Origin: Streptomyces nitrosporeus
GTDB taxonomy: Bacteria; Actinomycetota; Actinomycetes; Streptomycetales; Streptomycetaceae
Assembly (NCBI RefSeq): GCF_008704555.1
Contig: NZ_CP023702.1
Location: forward strand, 434,001 to 498,000
Length of the DNA: 64,000 bases
Direction: 5' to 3'
Shown: positions 49,582 through 58,245 of the stretch, one piece after another
How positions within the stretch are numbered: the first letter of the stretch is position 1
Layout: every line of letters begins with the position of its first letter
The notes under the pieces: generated by a model
The model's database searches: none
Seen by the model: the letters and a program-made list of their open reading frames with translations, nothing else
What the model was told of the DNA's origin: nothing
Translations under genes and position numbers: made by a program

Positions 49582-50223
49582 TCAGAGACGGTGGGCCCCG
49601 TCACCCAGGCACAGTTCCGCCACGGGGCTCTGCAGCAGGGTGTGGACGAAGAGCAGTTGGGCGCCCGCGCGGTCGAGTGCCGAGATCCGGTGCGGGGTGA
49701 GGGAGCCGTAGTGCGCGCTGTCCCCGGGATCGAGGTCGTGCAGCGTCTCCCCCAGGACGACCCGCAGCCGCCCCCCGAGGACGTAGAGCCACTCCTCGCC
49801 CGGATGTACGCGTACGAGGTCGCCCTGGGTCCCGTGGGGCACATGGACCCGCAGGGCCTGCATCGCGTGGCCGGAGCCGCCCGCCTGCCGGTAGCGCCAC
49901 CCGTCCGCTCCGTCCGCCGCGGCGGACGGAGCCGCCCCGCCGCCGAGCGGCCCGCCGCGGACGATCGCGTCACGTTCGGGCGGCATCTCGCCGAGGAGCT
50001 CGGAGACCGTCGTACCGTAGATCCGGGCGAGCCCGAGCAGCATGGGCAGCGACGGCTGTCTGCGGCCCGTCTCGAGCCGCGAGAGGTGGGCCGGGGAGAG
50101 TCCGGCCCGGCGGGCGGCGGTCTCCAGGGTGAGACCCCGGTCGCGGCGCAGCTCCCGCAGGCGGGGGGCGACGCCCGGCACCTCGTCGGGTACCGCTCCT
50201 TCAGGGGGGTTCATGCCCTCCAT
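49582..50223 (-). CDS. XRE-family regulator with cupin domain
   Basis: 213 aa from ATG 50221-50223; ATG 50212-50214, closer to GGAGG, is an alternative. N-terminal helix-turn-helix (about residues 20-75, 'RLRELRRDRGLTLETAARRAGLSPAHLSRLETGRRQPSLPMLLGLARIYG' over 21-70) and a C-terminal cupin (about 110-210, 'VRVHPGEEWLYVLGGRLRVVLGE'), the PuuR/HTH_3-cupin design, which usually binds a small ligand. A dyad with direct repeats lies just upstream (50242-50272), so autoregulation is likely. Downstream of the hopanoid genes on the same strand. Confidence 0.83.
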   Translation of the reverse strand: MEGMNPPEGAVPDEVPGVAPRLRELRRDRGLTLETAARRAGLSPAHLSRLETGRRQPSLPMLLGLARIYGTTVSELLGEMPPERDAIVRGGPLGGGAAPSAAADGADGWRYRQAGGSGHAMQALRVHVPHGTQGDLVRVHPGEEWLYVLGGRLRVVLGETLHDLDPGDSAHYGSLTPHRISALDRAGAQLLFVHTLLQSPVAELCLGDGAHRL

Positions 50224-50241
50224 TGAGCCAGCACCTTTCCT

Positions 50242-50272
50242 CTGAGGCAAATTCCTTACCTCAGGGGCAAAT
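50242..50272. promoter_or_regulatory. Candidate operator of the XRE-cupin regulator
   Basis: CTGAGG (50242-50247) and CCTCAG (50259-50264) form an inverted repeat. A related direct repeat 'gaggcaaat' / 'aggggcaaat' occurs about 20 bp apart. It lies upstream of the XRE start and is less GC-rich than its surroundings. Confidence 0.5.
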
Positions 50273-50322
50273 CTTGGGAGGCTTCCGGTGGGCCGGGCCG
50301 GCGGACGCGCCGGGCGGCGCCT

Positions 50323-51741
50323 TCACCGGTTGGCGACGGCCTGCTTCACGAGGGTCCGCCCGAAGTCCCACATCAGTCCGCCCCCGCTGTGCGCGTCGTC
50401 CATGACGGCCGTGAAGGCGTTCACGAAGCGGTCGACCTCGGCCTCGCCGATGACCAGGGGCGGAATCAGCTTGATCACTTCCAGGTGGTCGCCGGACACC
50501 TGGGTCAGGATGCGGTGCTTCTGCAACAGCGGTACGACGACCATCTGCGCGAACAGCCCCTTGCGGGCGGCCTGGAGCATCGTCCAGCGGCTGCGCAGTT
50601 TCAGCGACGAGGGCCTCCCGAACTCGATCCCGATCATCAGCCCCCGGCCGCGTACCTCGTGCAGCAGTTCGTAGCGGTCCACGAGCGCGCCGAGCCGCTC
50701 CAGCAGCAGGCCGCCGGTGCGGCGGGCGTTCGCGACGGTCTGCTCGTCCTCCATCACCGCGAGCACCGCGAGGCCGGCCGCCATGGCCTGGGCGTTGGAG
50801 CCGAAGCTGGCCGAGTGGACCAGGACCCGGTCCATGGAGGAGTACACCCGTTTGAAGATCCACTCCTTGCCGAGGGTCGCGCCGGCCGGCACGTATCCGC
50901 CGGAGAGCGCCTTGGCGACGCAGACCAGATCGGGTTCGACGCCTTCCTCGTGCTGGTAGGCGTAGAAGTCGCCGGTCCGGCCGAGGCCGGTCTGCACCTC
51001 GTCGGCGATGAGCAGCGCCTTGTGCCGGCGGAGGAGCTCCTGGGCCTCCCGCAGGAAGCCGGGCGGCGCCGCGTGCACCCCCTTGCCCTGGACCGGTTCG
51101 ACGATCAGGGCCGCCACGTCGCCGCGCGCGAGTTCGCGCCGCAGGGCGCCGAGGTCGCCGAGCGGGACGGCGGTGTCGGGCAGCAGGGGCGCGAAGCCGT
51201 CCCGGAAGCCGTCCTCGCCGTTGACCGAGAGCGAGCCGGTGGTGAGTCCGTGGAAGGCGTGGACGCAGTAGAGGATCCTGGGCCTCCCGGTGGCGTACCG
51301 GGCGAACTTGAGCGCCGTCTCGACGGCCTCGGTGCCGCTGTTGCCGAAGAACACCCGCTCCAGGTGGGGGCTGTACGACAGCAGCTTCTCCGCCAGCAGT
51401 CCCGGCAGCGGCTGGCAGTCGAAGCGGGTGAGGTCGGCGAGCGAGGCGTCGAGCACGTCGTGCAGCGCCTGCCGTACGACGGGGTGGTGGCGCCCCAGCC
51501 CCATGACGCCGAATCCGGCCAGCATGTCGAGGTAGTCGTTGCCCTCGGTGTCCCAGAAGTAGGCGCCCTGGGCCCGTTCGTAGACCTTGTCGAAGCCGAT
51601 GGTGCGGAGCATGCGCGGCAACTGGTGGTTGAGGTGGCGGGAGTGCAGCTCGTACCGTTCGTCGCCGCGTTCCGCCAGCAGCTTCGCCAGGTCGAAACCG
51701 CCCGGCCGGTCGTTCTTCATCTGCCCGTTCTCCTTCGGCAT
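50323..51741 (-). CDS. hpnO: HpnO-type class III aminotransferase (aminobacteriohopanetriol)
   Basis: 472 aa PLP-dependent class III aminotransferase. 'VERVFFGNSGTEAVETALKFARYATGR'-like region, 'VAALIVEPVQGKGV', 'LLIADEVQTGLGRTG' and the PLP Lys in 'VCVAKALSGGYVPAG' (about residue 280). In hopanoid producers the member in this cluster aminates the side chain of bacteriohopanetetrol precursors to give aminobacteriohopanetriol. It has an ATG at 51741 and follows hpnH after 96 bp. Assignment to HpnO rests on neighbours. Confidence 0.85.
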   Translation of the reverse strand: MPKENGQMKNDRPGGFDLAKLLAERGDERYELHSRHLNHQLPRMLRTIGFDKVYERAQGAYFWDTEGNDYLDMLAGFGVMGLGRHHPVVRQALHDVLDASLADLTRFDCQPLPGLLAEKLLSYSPHLERVFFGNSGTEAVETALKFARYATGRPRILYCVHAFHGLTTGSLSVNGEDGFRDGFAPLLPDTAVPLGDLGALRRELARGDVAALIVEPVQGKGVHAAPPGFLREAQELLRRHKALLIADEVQTGLGRTGDFYAYQHEEGVEPDLVCVAKALSGGYVPAGATLGKEWIFKRVYSSMDRVLVHSASFGSNAQAMAAGLAVLAVMEDEQTVANARRTGGLLLERLGALVDRYELLHEVRGRGLMIGIEFGRPSSLKLRSRWTMLQAARKGLFAQMVVVPLLQKHRILTQVSGDHLEVIKLIPPLVIGEAEVDRFVNAFTAVMDDAHSGGGLMWDFGRTLVKQAVANR

Positions 51742-51837
51742 GTCACCCGCCCCGTGTCCTCCCGCCCGCCCCGCCCCGCCCGCCGTCTCCCGGGCGGCGG
51801 GGGCCGGAACGGTGCCCGGTCCCCGCCGTCCGTCACC

Positions 51838-52857
51838 TCAGCGGTTGGAGGCGATGGTGTCGCGCGCCGCCCGCAGGGACTCCTTCAGGGACGCGGTGGT
51901 GGCGAGGACGGCCGTCGGCTCGTAGCCGCAGTGCGCCATGCAGTTGGCGCAGCGCGGGTCCTTGCCCCGCCCGTAGGCCTCCCAGTCGGTCTTCTCGACG
52001 AGTTCCCGGTAGGTGGGGACGTAGCCGTCGCTCATCAGGTAGCAGGGGCGCTGCCAGCCGAAGAGGGAGTAGTTGGGAATCGCCCAGGCCGTGCACGGGA
52101 AATCGGCCTTGCCTTCCAGGAAGTCCAGGAAGAGCGGGGAGTGGTTGAGCCGCCAGCGGGCCCGGTTGCCGCCCGAGAACGCCTTCCTGAAGAGTTCGCG
52201 GGTCTGCTCGACGCCCAGGAAGTGCTCCTGGTCGGGCGCCTTCTCGTAGGCGTAGGCGGGCGAGATCATCATCTCGTCGACCTTCAGCTCGTCGTTGAGG
52301 TAGTCGAGGACCTCGATGACGGTCTGCGGGGTGTCGGTGTTGAAGAAGGTGGAGTTGGTGGTGACCCGGAAGCCGCGCCGTTTGGCCTCCTTCATCGCCT
52401 CCACCGCCTCGTCGAAGACGCCTTCCTTGGCGACGGACTCGTCGTGCCTCTCGCGCAGCCCGTCGATGTGCACGGCGAAGGCGAAGTAGGGCGAGGGTGT
52501 GAACCTGTCCAGCTTCTTGCGCATCAGCATGGCATTGGTGCAGAGGAAGACGTACTTCTTCTTCGCCACCAACTGGCGCACGATTTCGTCGATCTGAGGG
52601 TGCATCAGCGGTTCGCCGCCGGCGATCGACACCATCGGGGCACCTGATTCGAGCACCGCCCCGACCGCCTGCGCGACCGGCATGCGCTGCTTGAGCACAC
52701 CGGCCGGGTGCTGGATCTTCCCGCAGCCCTCGCACGCCAGATTGCAGGCGAACAAGGGCTCCAGCTCGACGATCAGCGGAAACTTGTCCCGCTTGCGGAG
52801 CTTCTGTTCGAAGAGATACGTCGCAACCTTGATGGACTGACGGAGCGGCATGGCCAT
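51838..52857 (-). CDS. hpnH: HpnH, adenosyl-hopene synthase (radical SAM)
   Basis: 339 aa radical SAM enzyme with CX3CX2C at Cys38, Cys42, Cys45 ('FACNLACEGCGKIQHP') and 'SIAGGEPLMHPQI' (GGE motif). HpnH adds a 5'-deoxyadenosyl radical to diploptene to give adenosylhopane, the first step of side-chain building. C-terminal 'RCANCMAHCGYEPTA' is conserved in HpnH. Six bases downstream of hpnG. Confidence 0.94.
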   Translation of the reverse strand: MAMPLRQSIKVATYLFEQKLRKRDKFPLIVELEPLFACNLACEGCGKIQHPAGVLKQRMPVAQAVGAVLESGAPMVSIAGGEPLMHPQIDEIVRQLVAKKKYVFLCTNAMLMRKKLDRFTPSPYFAFAVHIDGLRERHDESVAKEGVFDEAVEAMKEAKRRGFRVTTNSTFFNTDTPQTVIEVLDYLNDELKVDEMMISPAYAYEKAPDQEHFLGVEQTRELFRKAFSGGNRARWRLNHSPLFLDFLEGKADFPCTAWAIPNYSLFGWQRPCYLMSDGYVPTYRELVEKTDWEAYGRGKDPRCANCMAHCGYEPTAVLATTASLKESLRAARDTIASNR

Positions 52858-52863
52858 CTGGGC

Positions 52864-53514
52864 TCACCTCCTGGGGAGCAGCAAAGATCGGTGCCATTCA
52901 TGAAAAGCCGGAAGGACAGCACGGAGGACACGGAATGCCGATATTCCACCGCGTACCGTGCCGATACGGACGAGCTCATGCTCCGGGGCGTCGACGACCA
53001 CCCGTACGGCCGCAACCGGACGCGGCCCGGTCCGTACGGCGGTGCGGAGGGTCGCGGCGGACTCCATGTCCACCGCGACGGCGCCGGTGGCCCGCAGCCC
53101 GGTGCGTTCGGCGCCCCGGACGACGTGGTCGGAGCCGGCCAGCGGGCCGGTGTGGACGGTGCGCCCGGGCACCGCCCTGACGAGGGCGTCGACCAGTACG
53201 CCGGTACCGGCACAGGGGGTGGTGCCGCCGTGGTCGCGGGTCTCCTCGGCCACCACCAGGTCCCCGGGGTGCATCCCCGGGCCGAGGCCCGCGCAGAAGC
53301 CGGAGGCCAGGACGGCCGCGTTGCGGGACCCGTCCCGGCCGAGCGCCCACCGCACGGCGCTCTCGGCGGCCCGGGGCCCCATGCCGGTACGGATGACGGT
53401 GACCGGCCCCGAGGCGCCGCCCGCCCTGCCGGTGCGCAGGGCGAACAGCTCGATGCCCAGCGCGCAGGCGATCACCAGGGGCGGGACGGGCGGCGGCCTT
53501 CGGGGATCGCCCAT
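52864..53514 (-). CDS. hpnG: HpnG-type nucleosidase/phosphorylase
   Basis: 216 aa PNP/UDP-phosphorylase-fold protein: 'TGMGPRAAESAVRWAL', 'SGFCAGLGPGMHPGDLVVAE' and the substrate-site 'AVAVDMESAATL'. HpnG removes adenine from adenosylhopane to give ribosylhopane (or its phosphate). It lies between shc and hpnH, 4 and 6 bases from each, in the order typical of the pathway. Confidence 0.87.
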   Translation of the reverse strand: MGDPRRPPPVPPLVIACALGIELFALRTGRAGGASGPVTVIRTGMGPRAAESAVRWALGRDGSRNAAVLASGFCAGLGPGMHPGDLVVAEETRDHGGTTPCAGTGVLVDALVRAVPGRTVHTGPLAGSDHVVRGAERTGLRATGAVAVDMESAATLRTAVRTGPRPVAAVRVVVDAPEHELVRIGTVRGGISAFRVLRAVLPAFHEWHRSLLLPRR

Positions 53515-53518
53515 GGCC

Positions 53519-55525
53519 TCACGCCTCCTTGCCGGCGGCCGCGGCCGTGCGGAGGGCGGACGGTTCGCCGTGGACGAAGCGTCCGAGGGCGGTCAGGGGG
53601 AAGACCTGCCGGTAGAGGTGGTAGTTGATGGAGAAGTCCCAGGGGAAGCCGGTCCCGGTGAAGTACGGCTCGTCCCAGGAGCCGTCCGGCTGCTGGGTCT
53701 CGGTCAGCCAGGTCACGCCTCTCCGTACGGACCTGCTCCCGCGTTCCCCGGCGGCGAGCAGCGCGAGAAGTGCCCAGGCCGTCTGCGAGGCGGTCGAGGC
53801 GCCGTGGCCGATCCACTTCTCCTCCACGTAGGACCGCAGGTCCTCGCCCCAGCCGCCGTCGTCGTTCTGGACGGACTCCAGCCAGGTGACGGCCCTGCGG
53901 ACCGCGGGGTGGCCGGCGGGCAGCCCGGCGGCGACCAGGGCGGGCACCACCGAGCCGGTACCGTAGATGTAGTTGACGCCCCAGCGGCCGAACCAGGCTC
54001 CGCTCTCCTCCTGTTCGGCGAGCAGCCAGTCGATGCCCCGCCGGGTGGCGGGGTCACCGGCGCGGCCCTCGACGGCGAGCATCTCCACCACATGGGCGGT
54101 GACGTCGGCGGACGGCGGGTCGATGACCTCGCCGAAGTCGCAGAACGGCAGCCGGTTGGGGAAGGGGCTTGTGTTGTCGGCGTCGAAGGCGCCCCAGGCG
54201 CCGTTGCGGGACTGCATGCCGAGGTTCCAGCGGACGCCGCGTTCGATGGCGGCGTCGACCCGGGCCTGGTCGGGATGGCGGACCCGGCGCAGGGCCAGGA
54301 CCACCTCGGCGGTGTCGTCGATGTCCGGGTAGTTGTCGTTGTGGAACTCGAACGCCCAGCCGCCCGGCGCCAGCCGGGGTCTGCGTACGGCCCAGTCACC
54401 GGGCCGTACGATCTCCTCGCCCAGCATCCAGTCCGCCGCGCGTACCAGGGCGGGGTGGTCGGGGGCCACCCCGGCGTCGGCCAGCGCGATGGTCGCGAGG
54501 CAGGTGTCCCAGACGGGTGACTGGCACGCCTCGATCATGCGGGAGCCGTCCTCGCGCCAGACGGCGAAGCGGTCCAGCGAGGCGAGCCCGGCCCGCATCA
54601 CGGGGTGCCCGAGGTCGTAGCCGAGCAGGTGGAGGGCGATGACCGAGTAGACGGCGGGCGGCTGGATCCCGCCCCAGCAGCCGTCGTTCTCCTGCCGCTC
54701 GATGATCCACCGGGCCGCCTCGTTCATCGCCGCCCGCCTGAGCCGGCCCGGTGCGATCCGGTGGTAGGCGTGCAGGGCCTTGTCCAGGCGCTGGAAGAGA
54801 CCGTCCCAGCTGGCCGCGGGTGCCATGGGCCGGGGCGGGTTCGGCCGCGTGGCGTCGGTGTGCAGTTCGTCGAGGGCGAAGGGCGCGGGGCGCACGGGCC
54901 GCTTCGCGGAGACGACGGTCAGCGGGACGATGGTCTGGCGCGCCCAGCATCCGAAGTCGTAGATGTTCAGCGGGACCCACGAGGGGAGGAACATCAGCTC
55001 GGGCGGGAGTTCCGGGAGGTCGTCCCACTTCCACCAGCCGAAGAGCGCCAGCCAGATCCGGGTGAAGACCCGGGAGGCGGCGATCCCGCCCTGTTCCCTG
55101 ACCCAGCCCGCGGCCCGGCGCATGTGCGGGTCGTCCGGCCGGTCCCCCGCGAGGCGCAGTGCGACGTACGCCTCGATGGTGGCGGAGAGGTCGGGGGGGC
55201 CTTCGTAGAAGGTGTTCCAGGTGCCGTCGCCCATCTGTTCGCCCCGGATGAAGCGGGCGGCGGCCTGGACGGTGGCCGGGTCCTGGATGCCCAGGAACTG
55301 ACGGAGCAGCAGGTCCTCGGCGTCCATCGTGACGTTGGTGGCGAGGTCCCCCTTCCACCAGCCCTCGCCGTCCTGCCTGCCGAGGAGGTGCTCCACCGAG
55401 CGCCCGGCGGCCTGTCGTGCGGCGGCCAGCACGTCGTCCGCCGTGATGGTGGTCTGTTCGGCCGTGGCGCCGGGGACCCCGCGAAGGTCGGTGGCCCCGG
55501 TGCCCGGGTCGGTCGTCGCTGTCAT
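53519..55525 (-). CDS. shc: Squalene-hopene cyclase
   Basis: 668 aa from ATG 55523-55525. The protonating DXDD motif is 'PDIDDTAEVVLAL' (about residue 398). Several QW repeats are visible ('QDGEGWWKGDL', 'QMGDGTWNTFY', 'QNDDGGWGEDL', 'QQPDGSWDEPY'), and the C-terminal 'FPWDFSINYHLYRQVFPLTALGRF' is the typical membrane-channel segment. It cyclises squalene to hopene/diplopterol at the inner membrane face. A longer frame start at 55582 is less likely. Length is normal. Confidence 0.95.
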   Translation of the reverse strand: MTATTDPGTGATDLRGVPGATAEQTTITADDVLAAARQAAGRSVEHLLGRQDGEGWWKGDLATNVTMDAEDLLLRQFLGIQDPATVQAAARFIRGEQMGDGTWNTFYEGPPDLSATIEAYVALRLAGDRPDDPHMRRAAGWVREQGGIAASRVFTRIWLALFGWWKWDDLPELPPELMFLPSWVPLNIYDFGCWARQTIVPLTVVSAKRPVRPAPFALDELHTDATRPNPPRPMAPAASWDGLFQRLDKALHAYHRIAPGRLRRAAMNEAARWIIERQENDGCWGGIQPPAVYSVIALHLLGYDLGHPVMRAGLASLDRFAVWREDGSRMIEACQSPVWDTCLATIALADAGVAPDHPALVRAADWMLGEEIVRPGDWAVRRPRLAPGGWAFEFHNDNYPDIDDTAEVVLALRRVRHPDQARVDAAIERGVRWNLGMQSRNGAWGAFDADNTSPFPNRLPFCDFGEVIDPPSADVTAHVVEMLAVEGRAGDPATRRGIDWLLAEQEESGAWFGRWGVNYIYGTGSVVPALVAAGLPAGHPAVRRAVTWLESVQNDDGGWGEDLRSYVEEKWIGHGASTASQTAWALLALLAAGERGSRSVRRGVTWLTETQQPDGSWDEPYFTGTGFPWDFSINYHLYRQVFPLTALGRFVHGEPSALRTAAAAGKEA

Positions 55526-55572
55526 GGCTTCCCCTTCGTGCAGTTGGTCCTCTGCTGTGCTGGGGTCTCCGT

Positions 55573-55602
55573 CGGCGGGCACCCCCGAGGGGGCGCCCGC
55601 CG
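55573..55602. terminator. Hairpin between polyprenyl synthase and shc
   Basis: CGGCGGGC (55573-55580) pairs with GCCCGCCG (55595-55602), with an inner CCCCC/GGGGG arm, in the 104-bp gap before shc. It may be an intercistronic attenuator or terminator; a promoter for shc could follow it. Confidence 0.45.
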
Positions 55603-55629
55603 GCGACGCGCGTCATATCTGAATGGTCA

Positions 55630-56733
55630 TCATCTCTTTCGTACGACGACGAAGTCGGCGAGCGCCGTGAGCTGCGCCCGCACCCGTTCCGGCATGTCGA
55701 CGGCGTGCAGGGCCCCGAGGGCCACCGCGTGCTGGCGACGGGCTTCCTGAGCGGTCCACTCGCGGCCGCCCGCCTCCTCGATGAGTGCCGCGCGGGCGGC
55801 GAACTCCTCTTCGGAGAAGCTGTCGAAGTCGCTGCTCTTCGCGTCGGCGGACAGCAGGTCGCCGAGGCGTTCGGAGGCCGGTCCGCCCGCGGCGAGCGCG
55901 GCGACGACCGGCAGGGACTTCTTGCGCTGGCGCAGATCGCTCCAGGTCTGCTTGCCCGTGGACCCCGGGTCGCCCCAGATGCCCAGCAGGTCGTCGACGG
56001 CCTGGAAGGCGAGGCCCAGATGGTAGCCGTACGACTCCAGGGTGTCGGCCGTGCGGTCGTCGGCCCCGCCGAGCACCGCGCCGATGGAGACCGCGCAGGC
56101 CAGCAGGGCGCCGGTCTTGTTGCCCTCCATCTCCAGGCACTCCTCGACGGTGACCCGTTCGCGGTGCTCGTAGGAGATGTCCTGGGCCTGCCCGTCGATG
56201 AGCTTGCGGGTGGCGGTGGTGAGCCGTCGGGCCGCGCGGCCCGCCTCGACGGTGCCGAGCTCCAGCAGGATCTCGTTGGCCAGCGCGAAGAGCGCGTCGC
56301 CGACGAGGATCGCCTGGGCCGGGCCGTGCACCTTCCACACGGTGTCGCGGTGGCGGCGCTGCTCGTCGCCGTCCATCAGGTCGTCGTGCAGCAGCGAGAA
56401 GTTGTGCACGAGTTCGACGGCGACCGCGCCGGGGATCCCGGCCTCGGCCGGGGCGCCCGCCGCCTCGGCGGACAGCAGTGCCAGCGCGGGACGTACGGCC
56501 TTGCCCCCGTCGCCGTCCGCCGGGCGGCCGTCGGCGTCGATCCAGCCGAAGTGGTAGGCGGCGACGGTGTCCATGGGCTGCGCCAGCCGGTCCACCGCGG
56601 CTCGCAGCACCGGCGCTGACAGGGCCCTGCCGCGCTCCAGAAGCGCGGTGACGTCCGTGGTTTCCGCCACGGTGTCGAAAGCCGGGTTCGCCGGGGTCAC
56701 AGACTCTCCTCTTGTTCCGGTGGTACTGCTCAT
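55630..56733 (-). CDS. Polyprenyl (farnesyl) diphosphate synthase
   Basis: 367 aa from ATG 56731-56733, which overlaps the hpnE stop (ATGA); a GTG at 56700, after GAGGAG, is an alternative. First Asp-rich motif 'LLHDDLMDGDEQRR' (DDxxD), second 'FQAVDDLLGIWGDPGSTGKQ'. It condenses IPP and DMAPP, presumably to the farnesyl diphosphate that HpnD joins. Position in the hopanoid operon supports this. Confidence 0.9.
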   Translation of the reverse strand: MSSTTGTRGESVTPANPAFDTVAETTDVTALLERGRALSAPVLRAAVDRLAQPMDTVAAYHFGWIDADGRPADGDGGKAVRPALALLSAEAAGAPAEAGIPGAVAVELVHNFSLLHDDLMDGDEQRRHRDTVWKVHGPAQAILVGDALFALANEILLELGTVEAGRAARRLTTATRKLIDGQAQDISYEHRERVTVEECLEMEGNKTGALLACAVSIGAVLGGADDRTADTLESYGYHLGLAFQAVDDLLGIWGDPGSTGKQTWSDLRQRKKSLPVVAALAAGGPASERLGDLLSADAKSSDFDSFSEEEFAARAALIEEAGGREWTAQEARRQHAVALGALHAVDMPERVRAQLTALADFVVVRKR

Positions 56734-58130
56734 GCCGCCTCCTGCAGCGGATGTCGGTGGGGCCGGCCGAGAGCGTGGAGCGCGGCGTCCGCGGCGGCGA
56801 AGCCACTGCGGACGGCACCCTCCATCGTGGCGGGCCAGCCGGTGGCGGTCCACGCCCCCGCCAGGTGGATCCCCGGCGCCCGGGTCCCGGGTCCGGGCCG
56901 CAGGCGCCCCACCCCCGGGGCGGGCGCGAAGGTCGCGGTCCGCTCGCGGGTGACGAAGAAATCGCGGATGCCCGCGCCCCGGGCGGCCGGAAGCAGCCGC
57001 TCCAGTTCGGGCAGGTACCGTGCGCGCAGTTCGGCGACCGGCAGGTCGATCTCGTCCTGGACCGCGGACTGCGAGACGGCGAGGTACTGGCCGCCGCCCT
57101 GGAGTCCGGAGGACTCCGTACGGTCGAAGACCCACTGGACGGGCGAGCCGATCGCGGCGAAGAAGGGCCTGCGCAGCACGGTGCGGTCGTAGACCACGTG
57201 GACGTTCAGGATCGGGGAGTCGGTCAGCTCCAGCAGCCGGCCGGGGTTGTCGATCGCGCCCGCCGGCAGCAGGTCGTGCGCCTGGCCCTGCGGTACGGCG
57301 AGGACGACGGTGTCCGCCCTCAGCGGCCCGCCGTCCGCGCCGACGGTCCACCCGCCGCCCTCGGCGCGGGTGAGGGAGGAGACCTTGCTGCGCAGCCCGA
57401 TGCTCACGCCCGCGGACTCCAGGGCCTTGCGGGCGAGGGTGTCGTGGAGCTCGCCGAGCGGTACACCCGCCCAGCCGATGTCGGCGGCGCCGGGGTCGGA
57501 GAGCAGTCCGGTCCTGAACACCTTGGCGGCGAGCGCCATGGACGCCTGCGGTGCTCTGGCGTTGAGCGTGGCCACGCCGACGAGGTCCCAGAGGGCTTCG
57601 ACGGCACGCCGCGACTGCCCGTTCCGGCGGAGCCAGGTCGCGAAGTCGATGGTGTCCAGGGCGGGGTCGGCCGGGTCGAGGCGGCCCAGCGCCAGCGCGG
57701 CGCGGGCGACGCCCGCCTTCTCGGCGAGCGACAGGTGGGGGTAGCCGGCGAGGCCCTGGGCCAGGTGCAGCGGGACGGGCAGCCCGGTGCGGCGCAGCCG
57801 TCCCAGCCGCGGCCCGCCGGGGCGTCCCACGTCGAGGACGGGCACGTCGAGGCGGTCCTGCAGGGGGGCCAGCCTGGTGCCTTCGATCCGGTCGAGGAAC
57901 CAGCGGTAGGCGGTGCAGCAGCGCAGGTAGACGTGCTGGCCGTTGTCGACCCACAGATCGCCCCGGCGGAAGGAGAAGGCGAGCCCGCCGAGCCGGGGAC
58001 GGCCTTCGAGCAGGGTCACGTCGAGACCGGCGTCGGCGAGCCGGAGCGCGCTGGTCACCCCGGCGAGCCCGCCGCCGACGACCACCGCCGTCGCCGGTGC
58101 GGCCGTCGGGTGGGGATCCCGGCCCGTCAT
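56730..58130 (-). CDS. hpnE: HpnE, FAD-dependent squalene synthase
   Basis: 466 aa from ATG 58128-58130. N-terminal FAD-binding 'AVVVGGGLAGVTSALRLADAGLDVTLLEGR' over residues 15-44 and the C-terminal 'GIHLAGAWTATGWPATMEGAVRSGFAAADAAL' are those of HpnE/phytoene-desaturase-like amine oxidases. HpnE reduces hydroxysqualene, formed by HpnC from the presqualene diphosphate made by HpnD, to squalene. 115 bp downstream of hpnD. Longer frame sequence before 58130 is shadow of the gap. Confidence 0.92.
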   Translation of the reverse strand: MTGRDPHPTAAPATAVVVGGGLAGVTSALRLADAGLDVTLLEGRPRLGGLAFSFRRGDLWVDNGQHVYLRCCTAYRWFLDRIEGTRLAPLQDRLDVPVLDVGRPGGPRLGRLRRTGLPVPLHLAQGLAGYPHLSLAEKAGVARAALALGRLDPADPALDTIDFATWLRRNGQSRRAVEALWDLVGVATLNARAPQASMALAAKVFRTGLLSDPGAADIGWAGVPLGELHDTLARKALESAGVSIGLRSKVSSLTRAEGGGWTVGADGGPLRADTVVLAVPQGQAHDLLPAGAIDNPGRLLELTDSPILNVHVVYDRTVLRRPFFAAIGSPVQWVFDRTESSGLQGGGQYLAVSQSAVQDEIDLPVAELRARYLPELERLLPAARGAGIRDFFVTRERTATFAPAPGVGRLRPGPGTRAPGIHLAGAWTATGWPATMEGAVRSGFAAADAALHALGRPHRHPLQEAA

Positions 58131-58245
58131 CCGTTCGCCTTTCGCCGTGCCGTCGCGGTCAAGGACGCGCGGGAGGGACGGGGGGTTGCCCGTCCGGTGC
58201 GGGTCGCCGTCCCGCCGTGCGGCGGGCGGCCCGTCGTGGCCGTCA

